A stretch of 64,000 bases of DNA from Chrysaora quinquecirrha (GCA_014526335.1 JACTAT010000115.1:124001-188000); one strand, 5' to 3'; positions 1-12,807 are shown, counted from the first letter of the stretch. Numbers and translations: made by a program. The notes: generated by a model not told the origin, from the sequence alone.

Positions 1-548
1 CAGGAATAGAAATCAAAATGCCATGTAAAAATTTCTGAGCGTCCTGCTTTACAAATCATGAGCACGTGTCAAGATATTCATGTTTGCATAACACGTTAAA
101 GTTTTCATGGCCTGTCAGATGCTTTACTCGTTTTCCTCTGCTCTCTTTTGTACCTTTCTTTTGTATAAGAAACCTACCTAAAGCCTCACTAGTCAAAGTT
201 TCTAAATTTTCTATTGTTTTATGACATAAAATAACCAAAGAATCTGTTTTAATTTGCTAGGCTTCTTACCAGTAAATTTCTTAGGAAGCAGTTTCTTATA
301 ACGAAAATCATCCAACACCCATACAGATAGTAATTGATACTTTGTTACTATCTATATGTTAACATCATATAATTCATTCCCAGCTGAGAAACACAAATCA
401 AGAAAAAACTAATTTTCACAACAATTTAGCAAAATTTCACAATAGAAAACACGAATGGAATGCATGTCTACAAATGAACAATAAACATGGAGGCAAACAC
501 TGACAAATTAGTACTGTTATACATATTGATGTTTTATATTTCTTATAG
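1..548. other. gene-free stretch
   Basis: No coding region is supported here. The only structure seen is an inverted copy, at 161-210, of a short hairpin motif that recurs at 39949-39996 and 51541-51590. The right end carries a possible splice acceptor (TCTTATAG) at 541-548. Confidence 0.5.
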
Positions 549-970
549 ATATTCAAATGTTAAACGTTCTTTGGGATAAGTCTCTGCCACCAATCAACAT
601 TCAAAATTGTATCAGCCATGTGCAAATCATTCAAAGCAAATGGAAACAACAGCTCAAAAAACAAATGCAAATGCATCATATAGACGAGGTAAGTAACATA
701 TAAAAAAAAACTGCAAATATAGCTACAATTTCATATTTTCAGGTAACCATCAGTGACTCCTCTAAAACAAGGAAAGTTAAAGTAATGAATCATGAAATGG
801 TAAAAATAATAGAGTCAATAACAACTTCCAATTACAAAGGTACTATAGACAAGATTTTGAAATCATCCCGGTATAAGACACACATGGCTGAATGGGTAGG
901 ACATACAATTTCACAGGAAGCCCTGGGACCGGCAAGCACAAAAAACCTAATCTCTCTTACTATCTCCTAG
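549..970 (+). CDS. two candidate exons of an unidentified gene
   Basis: An open stretch at 549-688 is preceded by an acceptor-like TTTCTTATAG and ends at a strong donor GTAAGT. A second open stretch begins at 743 after TCATATTTTCAG and runs to a TAG at 968-970. Both boundaries of the intron are in phase 0, so the frame continues across it. The predicted product is basic and polar (about 120 residues), with no motif I recognise. The second exon could instead end at GTAGGA near 896. The support is two good splice signals with matching phase only; function is unknown, and the neighbouring decayed gene at 1.2 kb looks unrelated. Confidence 0.35.
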
Positions 971-1224
971 TACAATAGTGCCCAATTCAACGGGGCGCTG
1001 AGGGGCCTGTACTTGCAAAGCATCCTGTCCTTAATCCCTCGAAACGCTGAGTACAGGTGGACAGCTGATGAATCGTACCTAATAATTTCTATTTATACAT
1101 CACTTCAATCTTGCTTTCCACCCTAGAATCCTTCTATACGCCTTACAGTCACTACAACTACTATGTGGCTCCCATCACCGTATGTTGAGTACGAATACTC
1201 CTATATTTTCTAGTTTGCCCATTG

Positions 1225-3011
1225 TGGCTTTACATTATTTTAATCAAAAAAATTGAATCTAGCATAGTAAAAGACATGCTGGAAGCTTCCCGCAAAGGCA
1301 ACGATTGCTTCTTAAATTTTGTCAAGGAAGGGCTTGTCAAGGGTACCAAAAGTTTTTTCGACCCAATAAAAAGAATGAAATTGAATACAGGTATTGTAAA
1401 GAAAAATAAACCTATGAAGGCTGTTTCTATTTTGAAGGAAGATAGGCAAGCATTTGGTCTTGTTGTCGCAAAAGCTGTCACCCTGGAAGAAGCATTCTCA
1501 TATCCGATAACATCTGTGCCTCTCTCAATAGCGACACCCGAAGGATATTTAGAGACAATCAGATAAGGCATCTTTGCCTAATTTTTTGATCTTGAAATCT
1601 GAAGGTGTATCAAGTACATGCCCAAAAAATGCAGCATGGATGGTTGATGGCTTAGCGGCAGTAAGGACATTGAAACCGAAGAAAACATATAAAGAATGGA
1701 TGCAAGGCCTTCTTCGCTTTCTTGAGCAACCAACTGATTCATCACCATGTCTCGTTGGTATGATTTACGACACATAGCGCGAAAGAAGCATAAAAAGATG
1801 GTACAAGAAAAGATCGTGGATTGTCAAGCATGAAAGTTATGCTTCAAGGCTTTGACCAACATATGCCACAAGGTGTCCGATGGAGTGAATTTCTTCAAAA
1901 TAACAAGAATAGTCTTGTCAAGCTATTATCAAAATTTGTGTAGAGTGAAGATGGAAGAAAATGTCTCAACTACCCTTTCATAGTGGCAGAAGAAGAAAAA
2001 ACGTACAAAGTTTAGAAGAATCAAGTCACTTTTGTGCATGCATGTAACCACGAGCAGGCTGATACTCTCTTGGTTCTTCACGCCGTAATGCAGAACACAG
2101 ATGTTGTCATTGTCTCTAAAGATACGTATGTGCTGATACTCCTTGTATGGGCATTTACAAAACTGCAAGTTGTTAAAAAATGGTTTTTTTAAGTTTGATA
2201 ACGAAAAATTCGTTGAAGTTGGAAGTATTTGCAAAAGTGTCGGACCACGTATTTCTTCCTCTTTGCCCACTATACATGCAATTTCTGGTTGCGATACCAC
2301 GTCTTATTTTTACAAGGCTGGAAAAGTCAGAATTCTTAAGAAGCTGATAAATGATTGCTCAAAATGTGGATTGATTGAACCAATTGGAGTCTGCCAAAGT
2401 TTACAAAAGGAAGCATTAGATAATGCAAAGGAGTTTGTACGAACAGTTATTTACGGTGGAAAAGAAAACGAGAGTTATGTTGAGACAAGAATCCGGTTGT
2501 ACCTGGAATTAAAAGATAAGACTTCACTCTCTATCCCACCAGATCCAGATCCAGCAACAAGCGATCAAAAGGTGCCATATGCAAGTTTTTGTTTGGAAAA
2601 GATCTCATTTGGAACATATTGACCGCATCTCGTATGAAGAAAATGGATGGAAAGATGAAGGAAACAGCTTAATACCGAAGTGGTTTTCAGGGCCACAGCT
2701 TCCTCCGACATTGACAAGAAAACGGCATCGCCAGAAAACCCAAACAGAACACGAAACCGATGCAGATGAAGAAACGAGTGGAAGTGAAGAAAAACGTTGC
2801 AGGAAAAAAGACGAAAAGGAAAGAAGAAACAGACGACCAACCCGACAACTACGTCAAGCATTTACGAAGTAGACGATGAGAAAAAGATGCAGTTCCTTCA
2901 GAGCAACAAACCGAATCAGAACCTTCTCTTAGTATGCAAGAAGATGACAGTGACTGGGAAATCTCTGATTTCATGTCGAGTGACGATTCATTAGATGAGT
3001 GGCTACCATAG
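1225..3011 (+). pseudogene. decayed 'GCDTTS' family gene, transposon-associated, possible PIN/FEN1-like nuclease fold
   Basis: Pieces of one protein family can be followed across several frames: FDPIKRMKLNT (about 1360), PSLIATPEGYL-like block (about 1530), KNAAWMVDG (about 1625), SIKRWYKKRS after 1786, an EQADT motif (2052-2066), SKDTYVLILL (about 2115), HAISGCDTTSYFYKAGK (2275-2325), then a C-terminal GW..DGNSLIPKWF-like block (about 2650-2690) and an acidic tail ending at TAG 3009-3011. Visible lesions are frame changes near 1560, 1790-1830, 2170-2190 (a homopolymer stretch) and 2565, and in-frame TAG codons at 1775, 1941 and 2013. The ordered acidic motifs E-AD, DT and GCDTT with a following K-G-K patch resemble the EAE, DMD and G-D-Y layout of FEN1/XPG nucleases; that is my inference. 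The family is repetitive in marine invertebrate genomes. This copy cannot encode a full protein as written. Confidence 0.65.
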
Positions 3012-3723
3012 AACATACACCATAGAACATACACATTTATTTCTTAACTTTTTTATTTCGAAGATACTTTTGGTCATTTAGCAGTTAATATATAGCATAA
3101 CAGGAAATACGTAGGTCTTTGCATGCCTAAGATACCCCAAGCAAGTCATCAAAAATACCTCGTATTCAAGTGTATACATTATGAATTGGAAAAATCGTGC
3201 AGAACCATCATCAATATCAATGTTTCAAATTTGCTGATCCACCATGTTTGTCACATGATGCATACTTTAACTGGCGATAACTGGATATCGGTAAGTCTGA
3301 TAGTAGTGCTGTTTCGTAGTTTTTTGCTTCTTTTAGGGTGCTTAACAAAATGGCATAATTCATTTTTCAATATTTGGGGGTAAAATTTTCGCTGACCAGA
3401 AATGCTGACATCATCAATCACTTGACTTCTATTGTTTTACAAAAATGTACCCAAGTCTAAAAACAATCACGAGACCTTCAATTACCCAAATCCAAAATAA
3501 AATCATTGGTTAGGCACTTTGCCAGATTGTAACAAGGAATTCCCTGTCTAAGAGCTCCATTACAGTTAACAATTCTACAGCATTGTGTCATTTCGGAAAG
3601 AAGGAGACGGCGAATAAATCAAGGTGTATCACATGACAACAGTGAGCCTGGGCTTGCTATGGCACTCGAGATACTTATGAGAACAAGATGTTCACGCCCT
3701 TCTGCAATGGCGTACAGGAATTC
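3012..3723. other. no gene seen
   Basis: Between the 'GCDTTS' pseudogene and the left minisatellite block. Short open frames occur, but none has recognisable motifs or convincing splice signals. Confidence 0.5.
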
Positions 3724-4122
3724 TATGGAGTGAGGTGTGGGACAAAAATCCGTAATGCGTTTCGTCGAGGCATTCTTGATTTCGTGGTGGTGTTTGGTGT
3801 GTCGTGGAGTGGTTTTAGTGTGTCGTGGAGTGGTTTCAGTGTGTCATGTAGTGGTTGTAGCATGTCATGTAGTGGTCTCATTATACCATGGTGGTCTGTA
3901 AAAAAGACCACGTCGTAGAGTGGTTTCAATGTATCGTGGAGTGGTTTCAGTGTGTCATAGTGGTATGTGGAATAGACCAGGTCGTGGAGTGGTTTCGGTG
4001 TATTGTCGAGCCGTGTTGTTCTTTCGAGTGGTCGCAAAATCATCGACTCTGTCACGCCGCAAAATCATCGACTCTGTCACATCGCAAAATCAGTGACACT
4101 GTCAAGCCGCAAAATCACTGAC
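3724..4122 (+). repeat. left inverted minisatellite block
   Basis: Starts TATGGAGTGAGGTGTGGGAC, then has a ~21 bp tandem unit around GTCGTGGAGTGGTTTCAGT (diverged copies about 3798-4010). A second tandem unit of ~25 bp containing CGCAAAATCATCGACTCTGT follows (about 4030-4120, four copies). The reverse complement of the whole order is found at 12808-13208. Open frames here encode only repeats of the type PLHDTLK and are not genes. Confidence 0.85.
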
Positions 4123-4199
4123 ACTGTCAGGCAGCAAAGTTATCGTTCCTGCCGAGTTCCGGTTATCAAATATTTCACCTTTTGCAAGCTTGCTTGAAC

Positions 4200-7100
4200 A
4201 TGGCGGAAGAAGCTGAGAGAATCCTAACAGATGCACTGCTTGCAATTCAGGCAAGACGAGGAGGTGGAACAGAACCGGTGCAGCAGCCTTCTGCACAACA
4301 GCCTGGCCCCTCTGTTCATCAGCCAGGAGCACCGCTACCACCGCGGTCTTCTTCCAGTCAAAGTGTTCGCCCCCACGATGGCTGGGTACAACGTGCACAG
4401 CAGAACTTCAGGTGAGATACGCATCTTTTCTTATCATTTATGACGATTTTTGGTCGGTTTTTGCTTGTCACAATTTCCTTTGTTTTGTAAACTGAAAGTT
4501 TCAAATTTTGCTCTCGTAAAATGTGCTAAAATGTGGTCAAACATTCGTGCTTCCCATCATAATTCCTAAATTTCTCTAGGAAAGCAAGGATAAAACAAAA
4601 GCTACCCAGGCCCCATATGCCACTGACTGCCACAGAGCATGGGTTGTAAATTAGTTTACCTCCTACAATCCTCCCACAAGGAAAATCTCAAATCACATCT
4701 AGTAATGTCGGAATATCTAATAGGGCCTTGTCCCATTATTTATACTGATACTGTTTAAGAATTCCAATTTCAAATTTACACTTCATGAATGTTTACTCAA
4801 GAAAAGTAAATCTTGCCAAATGAATAAAATTTGCTCTTCAAAGCGTCACAAAGCGTCTCAGGACCTGGAGGGGATGGGGGTTCTTGACTTAAGGTTGCAC
4901 AGGGATGTGTCTGCCCAAAAATGATTTTTTTCAACCAGCCCCAAAATTTTTGTCCAAACAGTAGCTGATTCTAGAAAATCTTGGTGAGAAGTATGCATTT
5001 ATCTTGTATAAGAAACATCTTCTAAGAATCCGTAGTAGGTTCAATTATTGGAACCTATCTCACCGGGGGGGGGGGGGGGCGTGTTCCATCCCCGTTTTCT
5101 CCGCTGTTATAGTAGCTATGATCCTTTAACTTAGTGATGAGATGGACTTTGATTTAAACAATGAAAATCACGCGATTAAATCAAATTAACTCTATTGTTC
5201 TTATTGCTATGACAATAAGAAGATTTTAAGTTATGATTATCATGATTATTGGTATCATCATCATAACAATAGAACGAGGCACTAAAATGAAATTGTTTAT
5301 GTAAAATTGAGTTGGATATTATTTAATTAATATATGAATAAGCATTATATGGATAATATTTGAATAACATTTTGCAATAGTTTCAAAAACGTATACAATT
5401 GTTGTTGAGTTTAAAACATTGGTTGCCATGGTTATGGTGCTATACTTGGAATCTTAAAATTTTCATCATTTGATACAGTGTAGATATAAAGTCAAAGTAG
5501 TGGAATCTTCGGATGCTGCTTTGCATATTTTAGTAATGACAAACAAATTTTGATTAGGGGTGGAATCCATGCCCCAGGTGAGATGTGGTTAAAGAAATTA
5601 CCCTACCTGAATCAAAAAGCTAAGAAACTATTGTAATATGCACTCAAAATGTAGTGACACAACACAGTAATAGAAAATGTTTGGCATGATTTTGAGTGCA
5701 AACATGTTATTATTTGTTTTGATATCTTACTAAGTTATTTTAGAGCCCTTGTAACAAAAATGAATCAACTCTACACTTGCGGCATTAAGAAACTTGTTAA
5801 AAACGTTTGCCAAAATTTAAGAAACTACCTACCTGCCCAGACCTAGTATCTTGAAAAATGGGTCCCAGTTTGAGCAAGAAATCCAACTCAACTCAAAAAA
5901 GGAAAAGTGTTCAAAAGTGTTGTTGTTGTTGTTGTTGCGATAACTGGGACAACTCTGAAACGTAAAAACTGGACTGAGCAACAACCCGCTCTAACAAACT
6001 ATCCCCTTTTCAAAGCCGTTGATAACTGGCTCTAGAAAAATTACCTAATTCTGGTACCAGGCACCAGAAAAGAGGGGTGAAAACGATACCCTGAAAAACG
6101 ACGCATCCCCATCCGACAAATATACTAAGCACCCCCATCCCGAAGGGTACAGGGAGAAACCGCAAGCCTAAGAAGTGGCTTCTTGCAGCCCTGATTTTGA
6201 AAATGTGGGAAAGGATAACAAATCTAGGGAACATACTCGCTATATATCTAAAATGCTCGAAATACTCGTCTTTTTGCCCTAAAAATGGTCTGCAAACATG
6301 GACGTCAGACGAAGCACGATTTCAGTTGTCAAAACCAACCGATTCAGGAAAAATCAAAAGGGAGATAAAGAATTTAGGCCAGTTTCGAGGGGGTGATTTG
6401 CTTTGAAGAAATTCAGGTGAAATTGCGGTCTCAAATCTTTATTTAATTTTCTCAACAGAAATGCATTCCCAAGTCTTTCTGGTGGTGGGACCAGGCTAAA
6501 CAGTACTAGCCATGGAAAAGCCAAAAGATCAAAGAAAGAGAATAATTTTTTCTTTGTGCCAAAAGATACATGGACACATGAATTCTGCCTGCTGGCCAGA
6601 ACTGACCAGCAGACAACTCCGTCAGTGAAACTGGCATCCAGCCTAAGAGATGCAGGACTGGGAAAGAAAAGATCGTTTTCCTAACAAAAGGCTGGCCACG
6701 ACGAATTTCGAAAAGAACTCGAAAAGGCCTTTCCAAAATTGGCATCACAGAATGGCGCTTTTGAGCTTTCTCGTTCTGGAAGCGGGGGTAGTTGCCGTCC
6801 ACTTAATATTATACCCCCCAGCAAAGATGGCTATGCTATTCCTTTTCTGAAAGATATTGTAAGCAATGCAACCGTGATCTACATCAGGCCAACACAAACA
6901 GATCTATCAATGGAGGCAGAGTTCAATTGTAATGAAGCAGCAAGTCCTCTAGCTGAATGTACCAATTGTCATTTAAAAGTGCCGTTTCTTACTATGCGTG
7001 AACACAGAAAAGCTTGCTTAACTGATATCAACGAAGAGAAAGCAGCTACATCCAAACCTGATATAGAAGGCAAGAGTGAGTATCCACTAGACTGTCTTTT

Positions 7101-8432
7101 CGATGATGTGATGCCTTGCAGTTCGTCAACGAATGACGATTCATGGTTCAAGAACTGCAGTCGATATTTCCGAATGTAGATGATGACAAGATTTCAGCAA
7201 CACTCGCTTCAGCAACTTCGAAAGAGGAAGCTGCAAACTCCATCATAGATGAGACAAATCAGGCTCCAATTGAGGGTACGCCAACTTTGACAGAGTTGCT
7301 TGTAGATTTCAGAAACAAAAACATCAAGCCTCAAGAGAAAGAATTAGTTATTGATCGAGAATCATTGTGGCTTTGCATTTTGAGATTTTACAAGAGAGCT
7401 CTTTACGATCCAGATGAATTAAAGAAAGAGCTCGTTGTGCGCTTTGATGGTGAAGATGGTGTAGATGGTGGGGCGATCAAACGGGAGTTTTTTACCATGG
7501 CGTTCAACGAAATCAAACGGAGACTGTTTGAAGGGCAAGATGCAAACATGCTCCCGGTCAAAGACTCAAGCAAAGGTGTCCTCTTCAGAATAGCAGGTGC
7601 CTTGTGTGTTCATTCTGTGTTACAGGGATGTGCCATTAGCTTGGCCTTTTTAGCCCCATGTGCATACTACTACATTGCTGAATTGGATGAAGATATGATA
7701 ATGTCATCAATCAACAATGACCTGATTCCGAGAAATGCTGCGACTGAAATTCTAATTGAGCTACTATCAAGCCTTGAAAATTGCCAAGATAACGAACAAG
7801 TGCAATCAGTGCTTGACGGCAATCCGAAATGCGACCAGTTCTGGGCCACCATTAATGCCTCCCATTGGGCCAAAGACTGCCCGATAACGAAGACAACAAA
7901 AGATGCTCTCTGCAATCATTTAATTTTCAATGAGCTTATAGAGTCACGACGAATGGAGATGGATGATATGAAGAAAGGCCTGAAGGTACTACAATTTCAT
8001 GATGTAGTCAAGCGTTTCCCGGATGTCTTGAAGCCAATGTTCATTGCTGACGAAGAGCAAAAGCTTGATGGTTCAGATCTTCTAAAGATGATGCATCTGG
8101 AGAAAGAATCAGATGATTTTGCAAAGAAGCAAACATGGGAATGGTTTGTTGCTTTTTTAAACGCGAATGAAAATTCAGATGAATTTCCTGGTGGGTCAGC
8201 TTGTGCAGCTATGCTTTCATTTTGCACAGGATTGAAGAGAATTCCATTCGGAGGACTGAGAAACGAAATCTCAGTAAGGTTTCATCCTGATGACGATCAA
8301 TATTCCCTGCCAACGGTATCAGCATGTTTGTTCATTTTGCATTTACCTACTGTCCACTCATCAGAAAACAAGTTCGTACAAGCAATGAAGATAGCCTTGA
8401 AGCACGAAAGCGAAGGATTTCCTAACATATAA
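4200..8432 (+). CDS. HECT-type E3 ubiquitin ligase, G2E3-like, two exons, two lesions
   Basis: The C-terminal 7143-8432 portion has a HECT domain: VRFDGEDGVDGGAIKREF near its start and a C-lobe with SACLFILHLPTV. The Cys at 8325-8327 (residue 395 of that 429-residue frame) fits the catalytic thioester cysteine that receives ubiquitin. Before it lies a CUE-like helix pair (LQSIFPNVDDDKI) and, at 6955-7015, a C2HC-like zinc motif (CTNCHLKVP...HRKAC). Exon 1 (4200-4411) starts with ATG and ends in phase 2 at donor GTGAGA. Exon 2 starts at 6459 after CTCAACAG, and the join reads NFRNAFPSL, a pattern I know from this invertebrate family. Two defects are visible: an in-frame TAA at 6682-6684, and a frame change near 7143-7160 between the zinc and HECT parts. 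This copy is therefore a pseudogene, or the assembly has small errors. It lies between inverted minisatellites with a convergent integrase gene. Confidence 0.75.
4412..6458 (+). other. intron of the HECT gene
   Basis: Donor GTGAGA at 4412 and acceptor CTCAACAG at 6458. It holds a 14-G run near 5066-5079, a (GTT)n tract near 5920-5938 and paired AAGAAAC motifs near 5788-5826. No coding region is seen. Confidence 0.65.
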
Positions 8433-10156
8433 TTGCGACTACCTGGAGTTTGTCTGGTTACAAATATATGTACATTTAGAACGTATCTATTGCTGTAAAT
8501 TTAGGCACCCAGAATGATGTTGATCACTTCTGAGGACAACATAGAGATCGAGGTGTATTAAATCTCCATCAAAGTACAAATTTGCCGCAACCCTAGAACC
8601 TAAGCACTGGTGATGAGATAAAGTACATAGAAACACGTGTGGCATAGCAGTATCTCAGTTGCTTTTAGTAGGAATGTAAAAGATGTACAATTTTTGCAGT
8701 CATCATATTGATAGGAATCAACAGGTTCTCACTAAATGAAACAAATGCCTTGAGCATATTAGCAGCTTTCACTAAGAAATGAATGATTAGTGAAGTTCAA
8801 AGCCCCAAAACCCTTTACTGTGAAAATAAATTTCATTTTGATTCCTGCTGGGCCTAGACTACTTGTTTATTGGAGTTTTTATGTTCCAATCTCCATTTAT
8901 CTTGTATCTTTCAAAACCTGTTGTTGGTTATTTTGTTTGTCCTTCAAAGCTAGAGTCTCGTTAAGGGGTAGCGGCAAATCTGAACTACGATGATGCATAT
9001 TTACATAATAATGCCAGATATATATACCAGTAATGTTCTCAGTTAGCTATCAATTAACCCTCATTTTAAATTAATGATGGCAAAACTTCGTCCTCAAATT
9101 TTAGCAGATCTGTTCGATATTTTTTCGGACACCTGGTAGGTTAAGATAATCCTTCGTAGAGCAAAAGATTGGACTGAGTTTCGATGGATTCTTCTTGAAA
9201 ACTAAAGGAAAGGATTTTTTCCAAAGGTGTTCGAGATTTGTTTGGAGTGACTTGCCCCTCATGTTTTTAAATGTTTGGTTTGTGGTTGGCGGTTTAGTTA
9301 AGTATCCCTGATACTTTAGTTAATGTTCAGTAGATTACTTGGTAACCTCACATATAAGTGCATGCCCTATAAGGCGGATAGATGCTGCCCTTATGTTTGG
9401 ATATACACGCACTGTACCTGTATCACCCTCAAAAGAGCGTTTCTTAAGACTGATTGCTTTTAAATTGGAAATTAACATCAAATCAATGAAGAAATATTAC
9501 CATCCATAGCTCACATTATCGTGAAAAACAAATGTCATTTTGTAAACGTATGCGTGTGTGCCTCTATTCTCCCAGTCTTTCTATTTGAAAATCTGTAAAA
9601 TTGTAAAATTTCGCCAAAAGGCGCAGTCGCTTACATGTGAGGTTCAGTAGTGTCCCATATGAAAGAAGCACAAATTTAAGAAACACCGACCCTGATTTTC
9701 AAAATATTACCCGGTTTTATAAGAAACTGGAACAGGTCTGAAAAAAGTTTGTTTCTTATCTAAAATTTCCTGTTGAATTGAACCGTACCTATCCAAGCGA
9801 AAAAAGAATTTTGCATGCAAACCGAGCAAAAAGCACCTTCCTGGAATGATTGTGTCATTTACTGGAAGTGAAAATTTACAATTAAAAATCAAACTGATAT
9901 GTTTTGTATCACAATGATAGAGCTCGTGCCTGAGTAGTTAATCGATAGTACATGGTCTTTCTTTTAAAAAAATTTACCCTGATTTGAGGTTTATCTCATT
10001 TTATAAGAATCGTGTCAGATCTGAAATTGAAAAGTTGTTTCTTATATGCGGGACACGAGGGTATGCTTCCCTTGGTCGGTTCTTCTTAAAATTATACTAA
10101 CCAGAAGTTCTGTTATCCAATCGTTCTGTTCAGTACATTTGACAAAGTTTGATCGT
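8433..10156. other. no gene seen, between convergent genes
   Basis: Downstream of the HECT stop and of the integrase stop. It contains AAGAAAC/TTTCTTAT hairpin-like pairs near 9677-9735 and 9985-10045, but no supported gene. Confidence 0.5.
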
Positions 10157-11640
10157 CTAATGTATCACTTGATTTACTATATTAACGCAATTTAGATAAA
10201 TGTCTATTCCAAAACTGTTACTCTCTGCTTGTGGATTTACTACCATCTGTAGTGTTGCAAACTGTTCGTTGCTAAGTGGTGTTTGTACCTGTGGAACCTG
10301 AACACTTGAATCTTCCCATGCAGGACCTGAGTAATAGGATGATGGCAACGGTCCATCCCAATCAATTCGAACTGCATTGCATCAGCATCATCCATGATCT
10401 CTTGTGTTGGACAGAAATCTCTCTGTCCATACACCCATAGCTGCACCGGTGTCATATTAGACTCCGTTCTTACAGGATGAAAATCCCAACCTTCCCTAAA
10501 CATGTCCATGTGCTTGTTTATTCGAGGTAAATAAACGTATTGCAGACAAAATAACTGAATAAAGTCTGATGGATCTAGTAGGTCGTTTTCCTCGAGGTAA
10601 GAAAATACATAATAAAATATGAACGTGCACCCATGGAAAAGATCGCGCCAAAACCTTTCAATGCGTTGATTATGGCAACTTTTTCCGGCTATGAAGCTAC
10701 CTCTGTCTGGACCACGGAGCGGATGTGTGAACATGAACATCGCAACATCGACGTTTTCTCCCCCATGGTCACCTCGTACACGGGATGGAAGGCCAAATTC
10801 TAACACTGATTGCTCAAAGCATTGAAATACTGTGTTCGCACGATTATTTGTACTGCAGCGTGAAAACATTATCCGCCTGCTGTACCCATCTATGCCCCCG
10901 TGAATTACGAATCCCCATCTTATTAGTTTATGGTTTCCATCTATGTGCCATAATGCTAGTGGTCCAGAAACTGAATACCGACGTCGACTGATAGTGTTTA
11001 GCTGGATAGAACGTAGTATTATCCCGTCTGGATCCACACGCCACATGGAAGATCTTATCCTGTCCCACTGGATTGTAAGTCCTCTGGCAGATAGGAAACC
11101 GCGCATTCGCTTTATGCCACAGTTGGGGAAATCTTTTATGATATCTGTAACGTGACCATCCAAACTCTCGTCATCAATGGGCGTATGCCGTTGGTAGTTA
11201 TCTTTCAGGTTAAATTCCTCCATGCGCCTTCTAATCGTTTTTGTGCTGACTCGAAACATCAATGCGATTTTTGTTTTTGAAAAACCACAGCTCAGGTACA
11301 GTTCCAATGTTTCCTTTGGAATTTCGAGGACTGGACGTCCACGTTTACCAGAATTGTTCAAAATGCTACAATTTTCTTTTTCTTTAACTTCTGTCATCAA
11401 CAAATCAAGTGACCTGGTTAACGCTGTCAAGATCTGACCATGTTCACCTGCTGGATCTGTTTGCATCATTCGAAGAACAGTGTTTGTCAGGAGCTCTATC
11501 CGGTACAATGCATAATCTTGGTTGTTACTCTCAGGAGGCTGCTGCAGAATATGAATGATTCGACGTAAAGATCGTTCCAAAAAGGTTCTATAATTTTGTG
11601 ATGGCTCAGCTGCAACAAACTCATCAGAATTTGAAGCCAT
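10157..11640 (-). CDS. DDE integrase/transposase-like protein (integrase core), C-terminus in a shifted frame
   Basis: The main 466-residue frame starts MASNSDEF at 11640. Residues 99-103 read KRGRP, followed by a helix-turn-helix at about 112-140. An RNase H-fold integrase core follows with WHIDGN (Asp 234), RGDHGGEN (Asp 291) and [10 protein letters not shown] (Glu 328), a complete D,D(56),E(36) set. The [12 protein letters not shown] block just before the Glu is typical of an integrase family found in fish, cnidarians and fungi. The expected C-terminal segment (IDWDGPLP, then PLSNEQ and FGIDIYL) lies in another frame, from about 10385 down to the stop at 10157. So there is one frameshift near 10370-10390. 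An acceptor (TTCTTCTTACAG) sits just upstream of the ATG, suggesting a 5' non-coding exon. It converges with the HECT gene. It is probably the mobility protein of the 3.7-13.2 kb element, which is inference. Confidence 0.8.
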
Positions 11641-12807
11641 GATCTGTAAGAAGAAATATAAGCCATCTATTTGATTCTGAATATCGAATTCATAGTTTCT
11701 GAAATGAAATAATAGTACATCTCTTCATTCTTGCGAGCATTCTTAAGGAGTGGAGTACAACTGGTCTCTTGAGTTTTTGCTTCAGTTGTCTTTGCTAATG
11801 ATGGAAACATATCTTCTTCCACAACGTCACAATAACAGCGAAATTTTTGCATTTCTCAAAACCTATTTCGCTCAACCACAATCCAGTTTGCCCTATCCTA
11901 CCCTAAAATTAAACGGTCCTTTTTCCTAACCTAAGTTAGAATCATATAATAAGAGAAATTTCTCATCAAAAATAGCTATGAAGACATATCGTTAAATGCT
12001 TCAATTTCTGAGTTATTCAGGGGCGAGCAAGTAGCTACTGTAAAATATTTGACCCCATGTTTGTCCAAAGGAATTGGAAAAAATAACCTGTTCTTTTTTC
12101 ACACAGTATGACTTTCCTGCCCAAAAAAACCAGTTTTTGGGACATAGGTGAAATTTTCAAATCAGTCTTCCTACTGTTTTCCATCAATTTGTCGCAAAAA
12201 TCACGTTTTCTAACCTCCTAGCGTGTTTGTCCACCAAATTTAACCATAAAAGACCAATATCCCAAATTTTCACAAAAGCGGTTCTACGTTTGTCCGACAA
12301 CCGCTTTTGGGACACTGGTACTTTCATGGCTACAATTACCACTTGCTTTTGAAAACGGTATTCAGTCGAAACTACCAGTTTCTGGGACAAACATCGCAAG
12401 TGATACATCATGTTAAAATTTTACGCCAAATTGAAGAAAAATAACAGCGGAAATTTGTATCAAACGACCAGTTTTTGAGACAAAGGCGGTGCAAAAATTT
12501 TTCGTGAACTACCGGTTTTCAGACAAAGGTAGGACCATCTTTCCCAGCGTGACATGCCCGTCCTTGGCTATTTCACAACAACAAAGGTAGGAATTTTTTG
12601 CATTTCATGCTGCCTTTGAAGAGCACTGTAGATCTACCGAAAAATTGCATTCTTAAATACGTTACTGCCATGGCAAAAAATGGGCAGTGTAGACAACATT
12701 TGAATATAAGAAATTATAAGATCAAAATGAAAGTTTAGGCCATACGTACCTTTAGCTGCTGTAGTAATGCATTCGTACAATAACAATGAAAAAATAACGG
12801 AAGATTC
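11641..12807. other. upstream region of the integrase gene
   Basis: Contains the acceptor immediately 5' of the integrase start and AT-rich sequence with repeated GTTTTTGGGACA / TTTGTCC-type phrases (about 12060-12540). No further coding exon can be supported. Confidence 0.45.

Noticed and set aside
1775..2015. Repeated in-frame TAG/TAA codons inside recognisable protein text (also at 14067, 14199, 14208 and 59959), suggesting a reassigned stop code
   Set aside because: The same genes also have frame changes, other remnants contain in-frame TGA (59441, 34577), and intact genes here end at TAA, TAG or TGA. Ordinary decay explains it.
3723..4055. Open frames encoding PLHDTLK-type repeats on the minus strand, mirrored at 12867-13163
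   Set aside because: They are translations of the ~21 bp minisatellite unit, whose length is a multiple of three; no start context, splice sites or non-repeat sequence supports a protein.
7130..7180. Programmed ribosomal frameshift joining the zinc and HECT parts
   Set aside because: No slippery heptamer or obvious downstream structure lies in the overlap, and a TAA already interrupts the upstream frame.
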